64,000 bases of DNA from contig CAYWJT010000001.1 of NCBI GenBank assembly GCA_964458655.1, positions 77,275-141,274 of the forward strand, read 5' to 3'. The translations under genes and the position numbers were made by a program. Shown piece by piece: positions 1 through 8,160 of the stretch. Under the pieces are notes generated by a model. That model worked only from the letters and a program-made list of their open reading frames with translations, ran no database searches and was not told where the DNA came from. The stretch's first letter is position 1. Each line of letters opens with the position of its first letter. The stretch comes from CAYWJT01 sp964458655 (lineage in GTDB: Bacteria > Acidobacteriota > Aminicenantia > Aminicenantales > Saccharicenantaceae).

Positions 1-348
1 AGCCTCGGCCCAGGCCGCCGCCAGAGCTAGGAAAACGCCGTTCCGGAAAGGCACGTAGGTTGCGGGCGGCGAAGCTCGCTTGAGAGACGCCTTCAAGCCG
101 GGCAGGGGCCGCGCCGGGTCGGTCAGGGCCGAGCCGCCTATGCTCCCGAAGTCGACCTTGAGGACCGTGATGGGGATGTTGAGCCGCCGGGCGGCCCGGC
201 GGGCCAGCCTGACCTCGAGGCGGTGCCGCTGGCCGTAATCGAAGGTCAGGGCGTGAACGTCGCGGAACCTGGACAAGGCCCAGTACAGGACGGTCGTCGA
301 GTCCAACCCGCCGGAAAAGAGCACCACGCAAGCCGGCTTCTTTCTCAT
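1..348 (-). CDS. queC: 7-cyano-7-deazaguanine synthase QueC (ExsB), 5' part only
   Basis: The N-terminal 116 residues are present; the rest lies beyond the left window edge. The protein starts MRKKPACVVLFSGGLDST, and SGGLDS is the PP-loop ATP pyrophosphatase motif. The following YWALSRF and LTFDYGQRH segments match QueC, which converts 7-carboxy-7-deazaguanine to preQ0 for queuosine synthesis. An in-frame ATG two codons upstream (position 354) is possible. I prefer 348 because a promoter with its -10 at 360-365 would place the transcript start at about 353, upstream of 348 but not of 354. The zinc-binding cysteines of the family are in the missing C-terminal part, so activity cannot be judged. 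Confidence 0.9.
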   Translation of the reverse strand, partial: MRKKPACVVLFSGGLDSTTVLYWALSRFRDVHALTFDYGQRHRLEVRLARRAARRLNIPITVLKVDFGSIGGSALTDPARPLPGLKASLKRASPPATYVPFRNGVFLALAAAWAEA

Positions 349-359
349 GGCCATCCCTG

Positions 360-388
360 ATGATAGATTACGCCGGCCGGCTTTGCAA
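360..388 (-). promoter_or_regulatory. Promoter of queC
   Basis: Reading the minus strand, TTGCAA (388-383), a 17-bp spacer and TATCAT (365-360). The -10 ends 11 nt before the ATG at 348, so the mRNA would have a leader of only a few bases. Confidence 0.5.
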
Positions 389-392
389 CAGC

Positions 393-439
393 GGGGAGAC
401 TGGGGACAGGCACCAACGGTGCCTGTCCCCAGTCTCCCC
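393..439. repeat. REP-like palindrome (GGGGACAGGCACC family)
   Basis: Perfect inverted repeat with 22-bp arms (393-414 and 418-439) and a 3-bp loop AAC. The core reads GGGGACAGGCACC / GGTGCCTGTCCCC. A related core (GGGGACAGGTA) forms the larger palindrome at 53994-54094. Such elements resemble REPs mobilised by RAYT (TnpA_REP) transposases, but no RAYT gene lies in the window. It is followed by about 180 bp (440-620) in which I see no gene or motif. Confidence 0.8.
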
Positions 440-620
440 GGGCGGCACTAGATCATAGGGGCTTCGATTGAAGTTCGGGCCGCTCTCCGGCCTGAACAAA
501 TCCCCGAGCTTTGCCGGCGGCGCTCGGCCATACATCGGACGCCGGCCGGATACTGTCAGGCTTGGCTGAGCGCCGCCCCCGGCACAAAGCGTCGCTTCCG
601 CAGTGAACGAGACCGTCGGC

Positions 621-649
621 TTGACACCCCCGGCCGGCCCGGTTAAGCT
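621..649 (+). promoter_or_regulatory. Promoter of the yfiR-yfiN pair
   Basis: TTGACA at 621-626, 17-bp spacer, TAAGCT at 644-649. The predicted start is near 656, giving a leader of about 55 nt before the ATG at 712. Confidence 0.55.
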
Positions 650-711
650 GAAGCCGGCTCGGCGGAAAGAGGGCCGGACGACCGACCTGCCCTGTCAGGG
701 TTGAGGCTGCG

Positions 712-1326
712 ATGCGTTATAAAACGGCGATAAAGGGCGTCATCCTGTTGTCATGCACGCTGGCCGCCGCCGTCGGCGCCTTCCCGCAGACCCCGGAGCA
801 GAGCGGCCAGGTCATGACCCTCCAGCCGGAAGGCCAGTTCGAGCTGTTCAAGAAGGTCCTCGGCTACGAGCGGAACTGGAAGAGCAGGGTCGGCGCGGAC
901 CTGACGATCGGAGTCCTCTTTCAGAACGGTTATCAACTCTCGGCCTGGACCTACGAGGACCTGGCCCGGACGGCCGCAGGCGACGCCGGGATGTCGGTGG
1001 AAGGCGTTCCCATTCGGGTCGTCGGCATAGACCTGGATGGAACGGGCGACGTTTCGGCCAGGATAGCGGAAGAGAATGTCGATTTTCTTTATTTCGCTCC
1101 GCTCAGCCCGGCCGCCGAGCGCGCGAAACTGAAGGGCCTGATCGAAACCTGCAACCGGAAGCGCCTTCCGACGCTGACCGGCACGCTGTCCTATGTCGAC
1201 CTGGGGGTGGCCCTGGGCTTCGGCCTGGAGTCCGGCCGCCGCCGCATCGCGGTCAACGTGAGGGCCTCGCGCGCGCAGGGCCTGGACCTCAGCTCCCAGC
1301 TCCTGAAACACGCCTGGATACGGTGA
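712..1326 (+). CDS. YfiR/HmsC-like periplasmic regulator (DUF4154)
   Basis: The 204-residue protein has an N-terminal signal peptide (residues 1 to about 27, MRYKTAIKGVILLSCTLAAA) and is predicted periplasmic. The C-terminal half follows the YfiR pattern: a segment on new/competing values (EENVDFLYFAPL), a TLTGTLSYVDLG stretch, then RRIAVNVRASRAQGLDLSSQLLKHA, which matches the family signature with residues Asn/Glu-Ala near the end. In Pseudomonas, YfiR sits in the periplasm and represses the inner-membrane diguanylate cyclase YfiN. Here the next gene, 3 bp downstream, is a diguanylate cyclase with a periplasmic loop, so the same pairing is inferred. The third partner, the OmpA-like lipoprotein YfiB, is not adjacent. 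Confidence 0.75.
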   Translation: MRYKTAIKGVILLSCTLAAAVGAFPQTPEQSGQVMTLQPEGQFELFKKVLGYERNWKSRVGADLTIGVLFQNGYQLSAWTYEDLARTAAGDAGMSVEGVPIRVVGIDLDGTGDVSARIAEENVDFLYFAPLSPAAERAKLKGLIETCNRKRLPTLTGTLSYVDLGVALGFGLESGRRRIAVNVRASRAQGLDLSSQLLKHAWIR

Positions 1327-1329
1327 GCG

Positions 1330-3120
1330 ATGCGGCCCCGCAAGAAGATCCTGTTCCGCCTGATGCTGGTCATCGTTTCTTTCGTCCTGTTCGTCGCGCT
1401 CGGCGTGCTGGTGATAACGCCGTATGTTTACAGAGTCCATGTCATGAGGGACATGGAGAGAAAGAGCGCCAGCATGGCGGCCATCGCCGCTTACAGCATC
1501 GCTCCGGCGGTCCAGTTCGAGGATATGCAGGGCCTGCGCGAGGTGTTCGACAGCCTGAGCCGGGACGAGGAGCTCGTCTTCGTCGTCGTCGAGGATGCCG
1601 CCGGCCGCGAGCTGGCGGCTTTCAGGCGCGGCGCCCAGGCGGACACGGACAGGGCGGGCGAGGCGAAAACGGACACTTCCGGCCTTATCATGAACGGGAC
1701 CGTATGGAGCGTCAAGAGAGAACTCGAAAGCCGGGGAATGCGATTGGGCAGGGTGCGGCTGGGCTTTTCCATGCTGCCGGCCTACGCCGAACTGCGCCGG
1801 GTGAGGCTGGCCGCGGCCGCCTTTTCCCTGTTCATATTCTTCATGGGCACGCTGGCAGCTTACCTTCTCAGCGCCACGCTGACCCGGCCGCTCAGGCGCG
1901 TGACGGCCGTCGCCCGTGAGATCGCCGCGGGCAACCTGGAAAAGCGCGCCGAAGTTCTCTCGCGGGATGAGGTCGGCGTGTTGGCAGAAGCTTTCAACGC
2001 CATGCTCGACCGCCTGGCCGCAGCCATGAAAAGCCTGGACGAGGCCCGGGAAACCCTGGAGACTCGGGTCGCGGAAAGGACCGCGGAGTTGGAGGACCGG
2101 ACCAGGGAAGCGGGCATCCTGGTCGAACTCGGCGACGCCTTCCAGGTCGCCCAGTCGGAAGAGGAAACCCTCGGCGTCGCCGTGAACGCCGCCCGGCGGC
2201 TTTTCCGCGACGAGAGCGGTGCGGTCTATATACGACGGGCCGGGGAAGACGAGCTGGCCAAGGCCGGCGAATGGGGCGACGGGCCGCCTTCCGTCCATTC
2301 GTTCTTCCCCGACGATTGCTGGGCCTTGAGAAAAGGCGTGATGCATTCCTTCTCTGACCCCTCGGCCGACCTGGCCTGTCCGCACGCGACATATGAAAAA
2401 GGCGAGGCTCGTACCTATTTCTGCATCCCTCTCATTTCCCGCGGCGAGGCGCTCGGAGTCCTGCATATCGAGTGCTGCCGCGCGTCAAGACAGTCCGGCG
2501 GCGATGACAGCGAAGCCGCCCGCGTCAGGGATGCCCGGCGCAAGACGGCCCTCGGCTTCGCCCAGCGGGTTTCTTTGGCCCTGGCCAACGTCCGGCTGCG
2601 CGAATCCCTGAGGGAGCAGTCCATCAGGGACCCGCTGACCGGGCTCTACAACCGCCGCTATCTCGAGGAGACCTTGGGCCGTGAGCTCCACAAGGCCGAG
2701 CGGGCGAAAACCGGGCTGGCGGTCATGATGCTCGACATCGACCATTTCAAGCTGTTCAACGACGTGCACGGACATGACGCCGGGGACGCCGTGCTCCAGG
2801 CCCTGGCCGCGTTGATGCAGGCATCTGTGCGGAAGGGAGACATCGTCTGCCGCTACGGCGGGGAGGAATTCGTCATCATAATGCCGGGGACGTCCCTCGG
2901 GACGGCCGAGGAACGTGCACTGCTGCTTCTCGAGCGCGCCTGCCGCCTGGAAGCGAGGCAGGGAACGCTGAGGCTCAAGGGCATTACGATATCGATCGGC
3001 CTGGCTCTCTATCCGGAGAGCGGCTCGACGGCGGAGGAGCTGCTTCTTGCGGCCGACGCGGCCCTGTTCGAGGCTAAGAATTCCGGCCGCGACCGGCTCT
3101 GCGTCCGCCGGGGGAAGTGA
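1330..3120 (+). CDS. Membrane diguanylate cyclase (HAMP-GAF-GGDEF), YfiN-like
   Basis: The 596-residue protein has a first membrane helix at about 8-33, a periplasmic region at 35-155 and a second helix at 160-181. A HAMP domain (TRPLRRVTAVAREI, 182-235) leads into a heptad-rich linker (235-265), a GAF-like domain (about 265-420) and a GGDEF domain (430-596). The catalytic motif is GGEEF at 510-514, so cyclase activity is expected. An RxxD inhibitory site (RKGD, 501-504) lies five residues upstream, predicting feedback inhibition by c-di-GMP. YfiN of Pseudomonas has the periplasmic sensor, HAMP and GGDEF but no GAF; the extra GAF adds a cytoplasmic input. It is co-transcribed with the YfiR-like gene. 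Confidence 0.88.
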   Translation: MRPRKKILFRLMLVIVSFVLFVALGVLVITPYVYRVHVMRDMERKSASMAAIAAYSIAPAVQFEDMQGLREVFDSLSRDEELVFVVVEDAAGRELAAFRRGAQADTDRAGEAKTDTSGLIMNGTVWSVKRELESRGMRLGRVRLGFSMLPAYAELRRVRLAAAAFSLFIFFMGTLAAYLLSATLTRPLRRVTAVAREIAAGNLEKRAEVLSRDEVGVLAEAFNAMLDRLAAAMKSLDEARETLETRVAERTAELEDRTREAGILVELGDAFQVAQSEEETLGVAVNAARRLFRDESGAVYIRRAGEDELAKAGEWGDGPPSVHSFFPDDCWALRKGVMHSFSDPSADLACPHATYEKGEARTYFCIPLISRGEALGVLHIECCRASRQSGGDDSEAARVRDARRKTALGFAQRVSLALANVRLRESLREQSIRDPLTGLYNRRYLEETLGRELHKAERAKTGLAVMMLDIDHFKLFNDVHGHDAGDAVLQALAALMQASVRKGDIVCRYGGEEFVIIMPGTSLGTAEERALLLLERACRLEARQGTLRLKGITISIGLALYPESGSTAEELLLAADAALFEAKNSGRDRLCVRRGK

Positions 3121-3213
3121 GCCTGGCCTGACCTTCTCGCGCCAGTCGACGCCTCTTCCCGGTCGCGGCGCCTTTACTAAATTAAGGAAGGCCGTCGCGC
3201 AGGAGGATGTCAA

Positions 3214-3245
3214 GGGCGGAGCGAACGTGCGCTCCGCCCTTTGCT
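3214..3245 (+). terminator. Rho-independent terminator between convergent genes
   Basis: GGGCGGAGCG (3214-3223), 6-nt loop, CGCTCCGCCC (3230-3239), then TTTGCTCTT. The T-rich tail is on the plus side, so it most likely ends the cyclase operon. The tail is interrupted, hence moderate confidence. Confidence 0.55.
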
Positions 3246-3266
3246 CTTGTAAGCTCGAACGAGACC

Positions 3267-6200
3267 TTAGTTCAGTTTGAGCGGCTGAACGGCCGGCAGC
3301 AGCGAGAAACCGGCTTCCTGGAGCGTCTTGCTCAGGGCCGCCACGTCCTTCTCGTAGAATTCGTTGAAGCCCGCGAGGAAAGACTCGAGCCTGGCCCTGA
3401 CCTTGTCGTACTTGACCCGCGCGGCCTGGGAGACGGGCTCGATGCCCGCCCCGGCGATGCCGCTCACGGCGCTCATCACCTGGCTCTGGAGTCCCGCGGA
3501 GCGGTCCGCTATGCCCTGCTTGGGCGGGGTCGGGTTGAGCGTTTCCTGCAGGGCCTTGAGCTTCTTCTCGACCTCCGACATCTGCTTCATGATGTCCATC
3601 ATCTTGGGGTTGCGCTGCTGGCGCGCGTGCTGCCCGACAGTCTGCAGGGCCTGCTGGGTCTGCTGCAACCTTTGCGCGGCCGTCTGGACGGTCCGCGTCA
3701 GCCTTTGGGCTTCCCTGGCCATGTCATGGTTGGCTTTGAGGACCGCCGGGTCGATCGTGAACCTCGGGTCGGTCTTGACCTCGAAGCTCTGCGAGGCTTC
3801 TTCTCCTTCGTACTTGACCTTGACCGTGTATCGGCCCGGCAGTGCCATCAAACCGCCGCCCCGGCCGCCGAAAAAGCCCATGGCCGCCTGGGCGGCCTGC
3901 GCGGCCTGGCCCTCGCCGGCGGTTTCCCTGAAGTCCCAGTAGACCCGGTTTATGCCTTTCTCCTCAGTCCCCGGGACAGAGGCCACGACCGCGCCCTGGG
4001 CGTCCAGGATGCTTATCTGGACACGGCTCGAGCCCCTGGCGAGCATGCCCATCTGCCTCATCCTTGAGGGGTCGATGCCCCGCTGGGCCATCATGGCCAT
4101 CATCTGACTCTGTTCAGGCGTCGGTTCCGGCTCCGCTTCCGGCTTCTTCTCGACCGGCGTGAGGAAGTAGGTGATGGCCGCCCCCGTTCTTTTGTTCTCG
4201 CCGGCGAAAACGGCGTCGCCCGGGCTCATGTAGGAGCTCATCCGGCCGGGCTGGAACTGGAAGGCGTCCGCCGCGGGGAAAAGATGGAGTTTCTTTTTCA
4301 TGACCTCGTCGCTGAGCTCGCGCAGGGGCGAGATGTCGTCTATGACGTAGAGCGAGCGGCCGTGGGTGGCGATGATCAGGTCGTTTTCCCTGGGGTGGAC
4401 GGTGAGGTCGTAGACCGGGCAGGTCGGCAGCCCGTTCTTCCACTTGAACCAGCTGCCTCCGCCGTTAAGGCTGACGAACAGGCCGAACTCCGTCCCGAGG
4501 AATAGCAAATCCTTCTTGACGGGGTCCTCTTCGACGGCCATGCAGTAGCCGTCGACCTCCGCCGTGGCCAGGTTCTTCCAGGTCTTGCCGTAATCGGCCG
4601 TGCAGAGGACGTAAGGCTGGAAGTTGGAGCGCCGGTGGTCGTCGAAGACCACGTAGGCCGCGGCCTCGTTGAAGCGCGAGGGCTTGATGTGCGGCACGGC
4701 CGCTCCGGCGGGCACGAGCGGTTTCTTGCCGGACGCGAGCGTCTTCGACACGAGCTCCCAGGTCCTGCCGCCGTCGCGGGTGAGCTGGACATTGCCGTCG
4801 TCCGTCCCCACCCAGATCAGGCCTTCCTTGAGCGGGCTGGGGGCGATGCTGAGGATGGTGCAGTAGTTCTCGGCGTTGGTTACGTCGAGGGTCAAGCCGC
4901 CGCTTTCGGCCTGCTTCTGCTTCTCCGGGTCGTTGGTGGTCAGGTCCGGCGAGATGATTTCCCAGGTCCGGCCCTTGTCCGGGCTGCGGTGGACGAACTG
5001 ACTGCCGAGGTAGATGGTGGCGGGCTTGAAGTGGTCGACGGCGAAGCCGGCGTTCCAGTTGAAGCGGTGCCTGACGTCCGATTCCGTGGGCACGATGTTC
5101 ACCGAGCGCCCGGTCGCGATGTCGAAGTAATAGAGGCTGCCGCCCTGCGACATGCCGTAGCCGCAGCCGGGTTTCTCCGGGTCGGCCGCGGCGTCGAAGC
5201 CGTCGCCGCCCCCGACGTTGGTCCAGAGGTAATCGTAGAGAGCCCGTTCCTTCAGCGAATAGGCCGGCCCGACCCAGGTGCCGTTGTCCTGGAGGCCGCC
5301 GTAGACGTTGTAGGGAGTCTGCATGTCGTAGGTGACGTGGTAGAACTGGCCGAGCGGCAGGTTCTCGACGAAGCGCCAGGTGCGGCCCCGGTCATGGCTG
5401 ATGACGACGCCGCCGTCTTCGCCGACGACGAGCGTCTCTCCGTCCGGGCTTATCCACATGGCGTGGAAGTCGGAGTGGGCCTGGTTGTTGGCGGTCAGCG
5501 CCCGGAACGTTTTTCCGCCGTCCTCGCTTACCCGGAGCTGGGTCTGGAGCATGTAGACGATGTTCTCGTTGACGGGATTGACCATGATGCGACTGTAGTA
5601 GAAGGGGCGGTTGTGGATATCGTTGGAGTCGTTGACGAGCTGCCAGGTCCGGCCGCCGTCGGCCGAGCGGTAGAGACCGTTCTTCTTGGCCTCCACCAGG
5701 GCGTAGGCGACCTCAGGCCTGTTTGCCGCGAAAGCGATGCCGATCCGGCCCAGTTCGCCCGCAGGCAGGCCTTCTTTCTCGCCGAGCCTGGCCCAGGTCT
5801 CGCCGCCGTCGTATGTGGCGTAGAGGCCGCTCCCCGGCCCGCCGGAAGAGAAGAACCATGGTTGGCGCCTGTGCTCCCACATGGCGGCCAGGATATGGTT
5901 GGGGTTGGCCGGGTCGACCGCCATGTCGGACACGCCGGTCTTTTCGTTGACGTAAAGGACCTTGCGCCAGGTCCGGCCGCCGTCGGAGGTCTTGAAAACG
6001 CCTCTCTCGACGCTGTCGCCCCAGGTGGCCCCCAAGGCGCCGACGAGCACGGTATCGGAGTCATCAGGATGTATGACGATCTCGGCGATCTTCTCGGTCT
6101 TCTCCAAGCCGAGGCGCTGCCAGGTCCGGCCGCCGTCGATGGACTTGAACACGCCGCGGCCGACGCTCACGGAATTGCGGGGGGCGGCCTCTCCGGTGCC

Positions 6201-6533
6201 CACCCAGACGACGTTCGGGTTCTTCCTGTCGACGGCGATGGCGCCTATGGAAGCGGCCGGCTGGTCGTCGAAGATGGGCGTCCAGGTCAGGCCTCCGTTC
6301 ACGGATTTCCAGACGCCGCCGGCGGCCGCGCCCACGTAAATGACGGCGGGCGAAGAGGCCACGCCTTCAACGGCCCCTATGCGGCCGCTCATGTTGGCCG
6401 GGCCGATACTTCGGGCCTTGAGCGCCGCCAGGATCTCGTTCGGGTCCTTGGCCTGCGCGGACGCGAAGGAAGCGGTCAGGGCCAGAAAACAGAACAGGGC
6501 CAGTATGACGGTCGTCTTTCTGTTGCGGGACAT
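3267..6533 (-). CDS. Secreted sortilin/VPS10-like Asp-box propeller protein
   Basis: The 1088-residue protein has a signal peptide (MSRNRKTTVILALFCFLALT, cleaved near ASAQA). At least eleven Asp-box (BNR) repeats of the form S/T-x-D-G-G-x-T-W follow between about residues 80 and 730, for example SVNGGLTWTP, SIDGGRTWQR, TSDGGRTWRK and TRDGGRTWEL, indicating stacked beta-propellers. The last third carries a beta-rich domain and a long helical, Gln-rich region with coiled-coil character. Proteins of this type are often labelled glycosyl hydrolase, but I see no catalytic signature; a binding or protease-associated role outside the cytoplasm is as likely. I chose 6533 because GGAGGAGGT lies just upstream and the signal peptide begins there; an upstream in-frame extension reaches into the IS flank and is not protein-like. 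Confidence 0.85.
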   Translation of the reverse strand: MSRNRKTTVILALFCFLALTASFASAQAKDPNEILAALKARSIGPANMSGRIGAVEGVASSPAVIYVGAAAGGVWKSVNGGLTWTPIFDDQPAASIGAIAVDRKNPNVVWVGTGEAAPRNSVSVGRGVFKSIDGGRTWQRLGLEKTEKIAEIVIHPDDSDTVLVGALGATWGDSVERGVFKTSDGGRTWRKVLYVNEKTGVSDMAVDPANPNHILAAMWEHRRQPWFFSSGGPGSGLYATYDGGETWARLGEKEGLPAGELGRIGIAFAANRPEVAYALVEAKKNGLYRSADGGRTWQLVNDSNDIHNRPFYYSRIMVNPVNENIVYMLQTQLRVSEDGGKTFRALTANNQAHSDFHAMWISPDGETLVVGEDGGVVISHDRGRTWRFVENLPLGQFYHVTYDMQTPYNVYGGLQDNGTWVGPAYSLKERALYDYLWTNVGGGDGFDAAADPEKPGCGYGMSQGGSLYYFDIATGRSVNIVPTESDVRHRFNWNAGFAVDHFKPATIYLGSQFVHRSPDKGRTWEIISPDLTTNDPEKQKQAESGGLTLDVTNAENYCTILSIAPSPLKEGLIWVGTDDGNVQLTRDGGRTWELVSKTLASGKKPLVPAGAAVPHIKPSRFNEAAAYVVFDDHRRSNFQPYVLCTADYGKTWKNLATAEVDGYCMAVEEDPVKKDLLFLGTEFGLFVSLNGGGSWFKWKNGLPTCPVYDLTVHPRENDLIIATHGRSLYVIDDISPLRELSDEVMKKKLHLFPAADAFQFQPGRMSSYMSPGDAVFAGENKRTGAAITYFLTPVEKKPEAEPEPTPEQSQMMAMMAQRGIDPSRMRQMGMLARGSSRVQISILDAQGAVVASVPGTEEKGINRVYWDFRETAGEGQAAQAAQAAMGFFGGRGGGLMALPGRYTVKVKYEGEEASQSFEVKTDPRFTIDPAVLKANHDMAREAQRLTRTVQTAAQRLQQTQQALQTVGQHARQQRNPKMMDIMKQMSEVEKKLKALQETLNPTPPKQGIADRSAGLQSQVMSAVSGIAGAGIEPVSQAARVKYDKVRARLESFLAGFNEFYEKDVAALSKTLQEAGFSLLPAVQPLKLN

Positions 6534-6570
6534 GGGACCTCCTCCAGGATCATGGTTTTCGCAGACTTCA

Positions 6571-6599
6571 ATCATAAATTCATTTTTTCGACGGCGCAA
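6571..6599 (-). promoter_or_regulatory. Promoter of the Asp-box protein gene
   Basis: Minus strand TTGCGC (6599-6594), 17-bp spacer, TATGAT (6576-6571). The -35 ends exactly where the direct repeat flanking the insertion sequence begins, so the core promoter survived the insertion but everything upstream of it was displaced. Confidence 0.5.
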
Positions 6600-6616
6600 C
6601 GGAATTTTTCTTCCCC
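6599..6616. repeat. Left 18-bp direct repeat flanking the IS (target-site duplication)
   Basis: ACGGAATTTTTCTTCCCC, repeated perfectly at 8001-8018 on the other side of the element. Confidence 0.85.
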
Positions 6617-8000
6617 TGTGATAGCCAAGCAATAATGTCCCCCTTTACTGCCGAGCTAAAATGTCCCCTCTTAGGAGGAGGGCATGAAGGGGTTCATCAT
6701 CTTGAGCAGGCATGAGGCCCAGCGGGTTCAGGTTCTGGAGCAGGTCGTCCGAAAGGGTCTGACTCTGAAGTCCGGGGCGGGACTCATGAAGGTCGGCTAC
6801 CGTCAGGCGAAGCGGTTGTTGGCACGGTATCGGGAGGCAGGACCGAAGGGGATGGCCCATCGGAGCCGGGGCCGGGCTGCTCCGAACGCCCTGGGGCCGG
6901 AAATCCGTCAACAGGTTCTGGCCCTTCACCGAGAGGTCTACTGGCAGTTCAACGATAGCCACTTCGTGGAGATGCTGGAGGAGCGGGAAGGACTTCGGGT
7001 CGGCCGAGAGACGGTTCGGGGCTGGCTGCGTGAGGCTGGGATTCGGCCGAAACGGCGGCGTCGTGCGCCTCAGCACCGCAGCCGTCGTCCGCGGCGACCT
7101 CAGCTGGGGCTACTCATGCAGTGGGACGGCAGCCCTCATCGCTGGTTCGGGCCCCAGCGGCCTCCCTGCAGCCTCCTGCATGCCGTAGACGACGCGACCG
7201 GGATAGTCCTGGGCGCCTTGTTCCGGCCCCAAGAGGATGCCATCGGTTATCTCAGGCTCCTGGATATGGTCCTGCGCCAGCACGGCATCCCCGCGGCCGT
7301 CTATCAGGACCGCCACAGCGCTCTGTTCCGCAACGATAACCACTGGAGCCATGAGGAAGAGCTGGCCGGGGTGCGCTTCCCGACGCACGTCGGACGGGTC
7401 CTGCAAGAACTGGGCGCGAACCAGATACCTTCCTTCTGTCCCCAGGGGAAGGGCCGCATCGAGCGCCAGGGCGGCACCTTCCAGGATCGCCTCATCGCCG
7501 AGATGGCCCTGGCCGGAATCTGCGAGATCGATCAAGCCAACGCTTGGTTGGAGGCTGTCTATCTGGACCGCTTCAACGCCCGCTTCGCTAAGAAGCCGGA
7601 GCTATCGGGTTCGGCCTTTCGCAAAATCAACGCCACCCAACGCTATCAACTCGTCTGCTTCGCCTACCAAGCCACTGTGGCCAACGATAACACTGTCCGA
7701 CTCGGCGGCCTAGTCATCGATCTTCCACCAGGACCAGGCCGTCGCAGCTACGCCCGCCGGCGCGTCCTAGTCCGCCAGCACCTCGACGGCGCTTGGACGG
7801 TCTGGCTGGAAGGACGATGCATCGGACGCCACCCCCAGACGCCCCTGAGAGAGCCCTTCCGTTGCCGGCGGCCTTATCAACCTGGCGACGACCGTCGCGC
7901 TAAGCACATCCTCCAGGTCTATTATGAAACAACACCCGCCCCCAACCCAGGGGGACATTTTAGCTCGGCAGTTGAGGGGACATATTGACTCGGCTTAAAC
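6617..8000 (+). mobile_element. Insertion sequence, IS1202/ISNCY-like, 1384 bp, apparently intact
   Basis: One transposase gene lies between imperfect terminal inverted repeats (6617-6668 and 7949-8000). The inner 22 bp of the two ends are identical in inverted orientation (6647-6668 and 7951-7972), and ATGTCCCC occurs twice at the left end, probably as paired transposase-binding sites. Perfect 18-bp direct repeats (6599-6616, 8001-8018) lie outside. The left boundary is confirmed independently by a solo copy of the same end at 45290-45362, which stops at the same TGTG terminus without the flanking repeat. Duplications this long are unusual and are known for the IS1202 group. The intact frame and perfect direct repeats suggest a recent insertion. 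Confidence 0.9.
6684..7988 (+). CDS. DDE transposase (ISNCY / IS1202 group)
   Basis: The 434-residue protein begins with helix-turn-helix segments (about 1-75: LSRHEAQRVQVLEQV, MKVGYRQAKRLLARYR) and a second DNA-binding region (about 85-130, basic RPKRRRRAPQHRSRRPRR). An integrase-fold catalytic core follows, with candidate acidic residues in LLMQWDGSPHRWF, in VYQDRHSALF and in CPQGKGRIERQGGTFQDRL (the Glu after GRI). The C-terminal residues (GGHFSSAVEGTY) are encoded by the right inverted repeat itself. AGGAGGAG precedes the start. No frameshift or stop is visible, so the element could be autonomous. Confidence 0.9.
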   Translation: MKGFIILSRHEAQRVQVLEQVVRKGLTLKSGAGLMKVGYRQAKRLLARYREAGPKGMAHRSRGRAAPNALGPEIRQQVLALHREVYWQFNDSHFVEMLEEREGLRVGRETVRGWLREAGIRPKRRRRAPQHRSRRPRRPQLGLLMQWDGSPHRWFGPQRPPCSLLHAVDDATGIVLGALFRPQEDAIGYLRLLDMVLRQHGIPAAVYQDRHSALFRNDNHWSHEEELAGVRFPTHVGRVLQELGANQIPSFCPQGKGRIERQGGTFQDRLIAEMALAGICEIDQANAWLEAVYLDRFNARFAKKPELSGSAFRKINATQRYQLVCFAYQATVANDNTVRLGGLVIDLPPGPGRRSYARRRVLVRQHLDGAWTVWLEGRCIGRHPQTPLREPFRCRRPYQPGDDRRAKHILQVYYETTPAPNPGGHFSSAVEGTY

Positions 8001-8018
8001 ACGGAATTTTTCTTCCCC
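8001..8018. repeat. Right 18-bp direct repeat flanking the IS
   Basis: ACGGAATTTTTCTTCCCC, identical to 6599-6616. Joining the two flanks at this sequence reconstructs the pre-insertion site between two divergent genes. Confidence 0.85.
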
Positions 8019-8160
8019 CCCGACCTGAAAGGGAAAGCCGTCGGGGTTCCTGACGACATGACAACAACGACGCGTCCCGTCAAAAGCCCCGGGCGTTGTT
8101 GACACTTAGGGCCGGGCGATGTAATAGTAGAATCCCTTTTGATCGAGAGCGGTTAGGGCC

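Noticed and set aside
751..2466. Long open frame on the strand opposite the diguanylate cyclase, and many similar ones across the window
   Set aside because: High GC keeps opposite frames open. The translations are rich in Arg, Pro, Gly and Ala without domain motifs, while the sense frame carries full signatures.
8058..8102. Fourteen-codon frame with four consecutive Thr (MTTTTRPVKSPGRC) before the 8161 gene, resembling an attenuation leader peptide
   Set aside because: No terminator/antiterminator pair follows, no threonine biosynthesis gene is near, and the frame overlaps the candidate -35. It is most likely chance.
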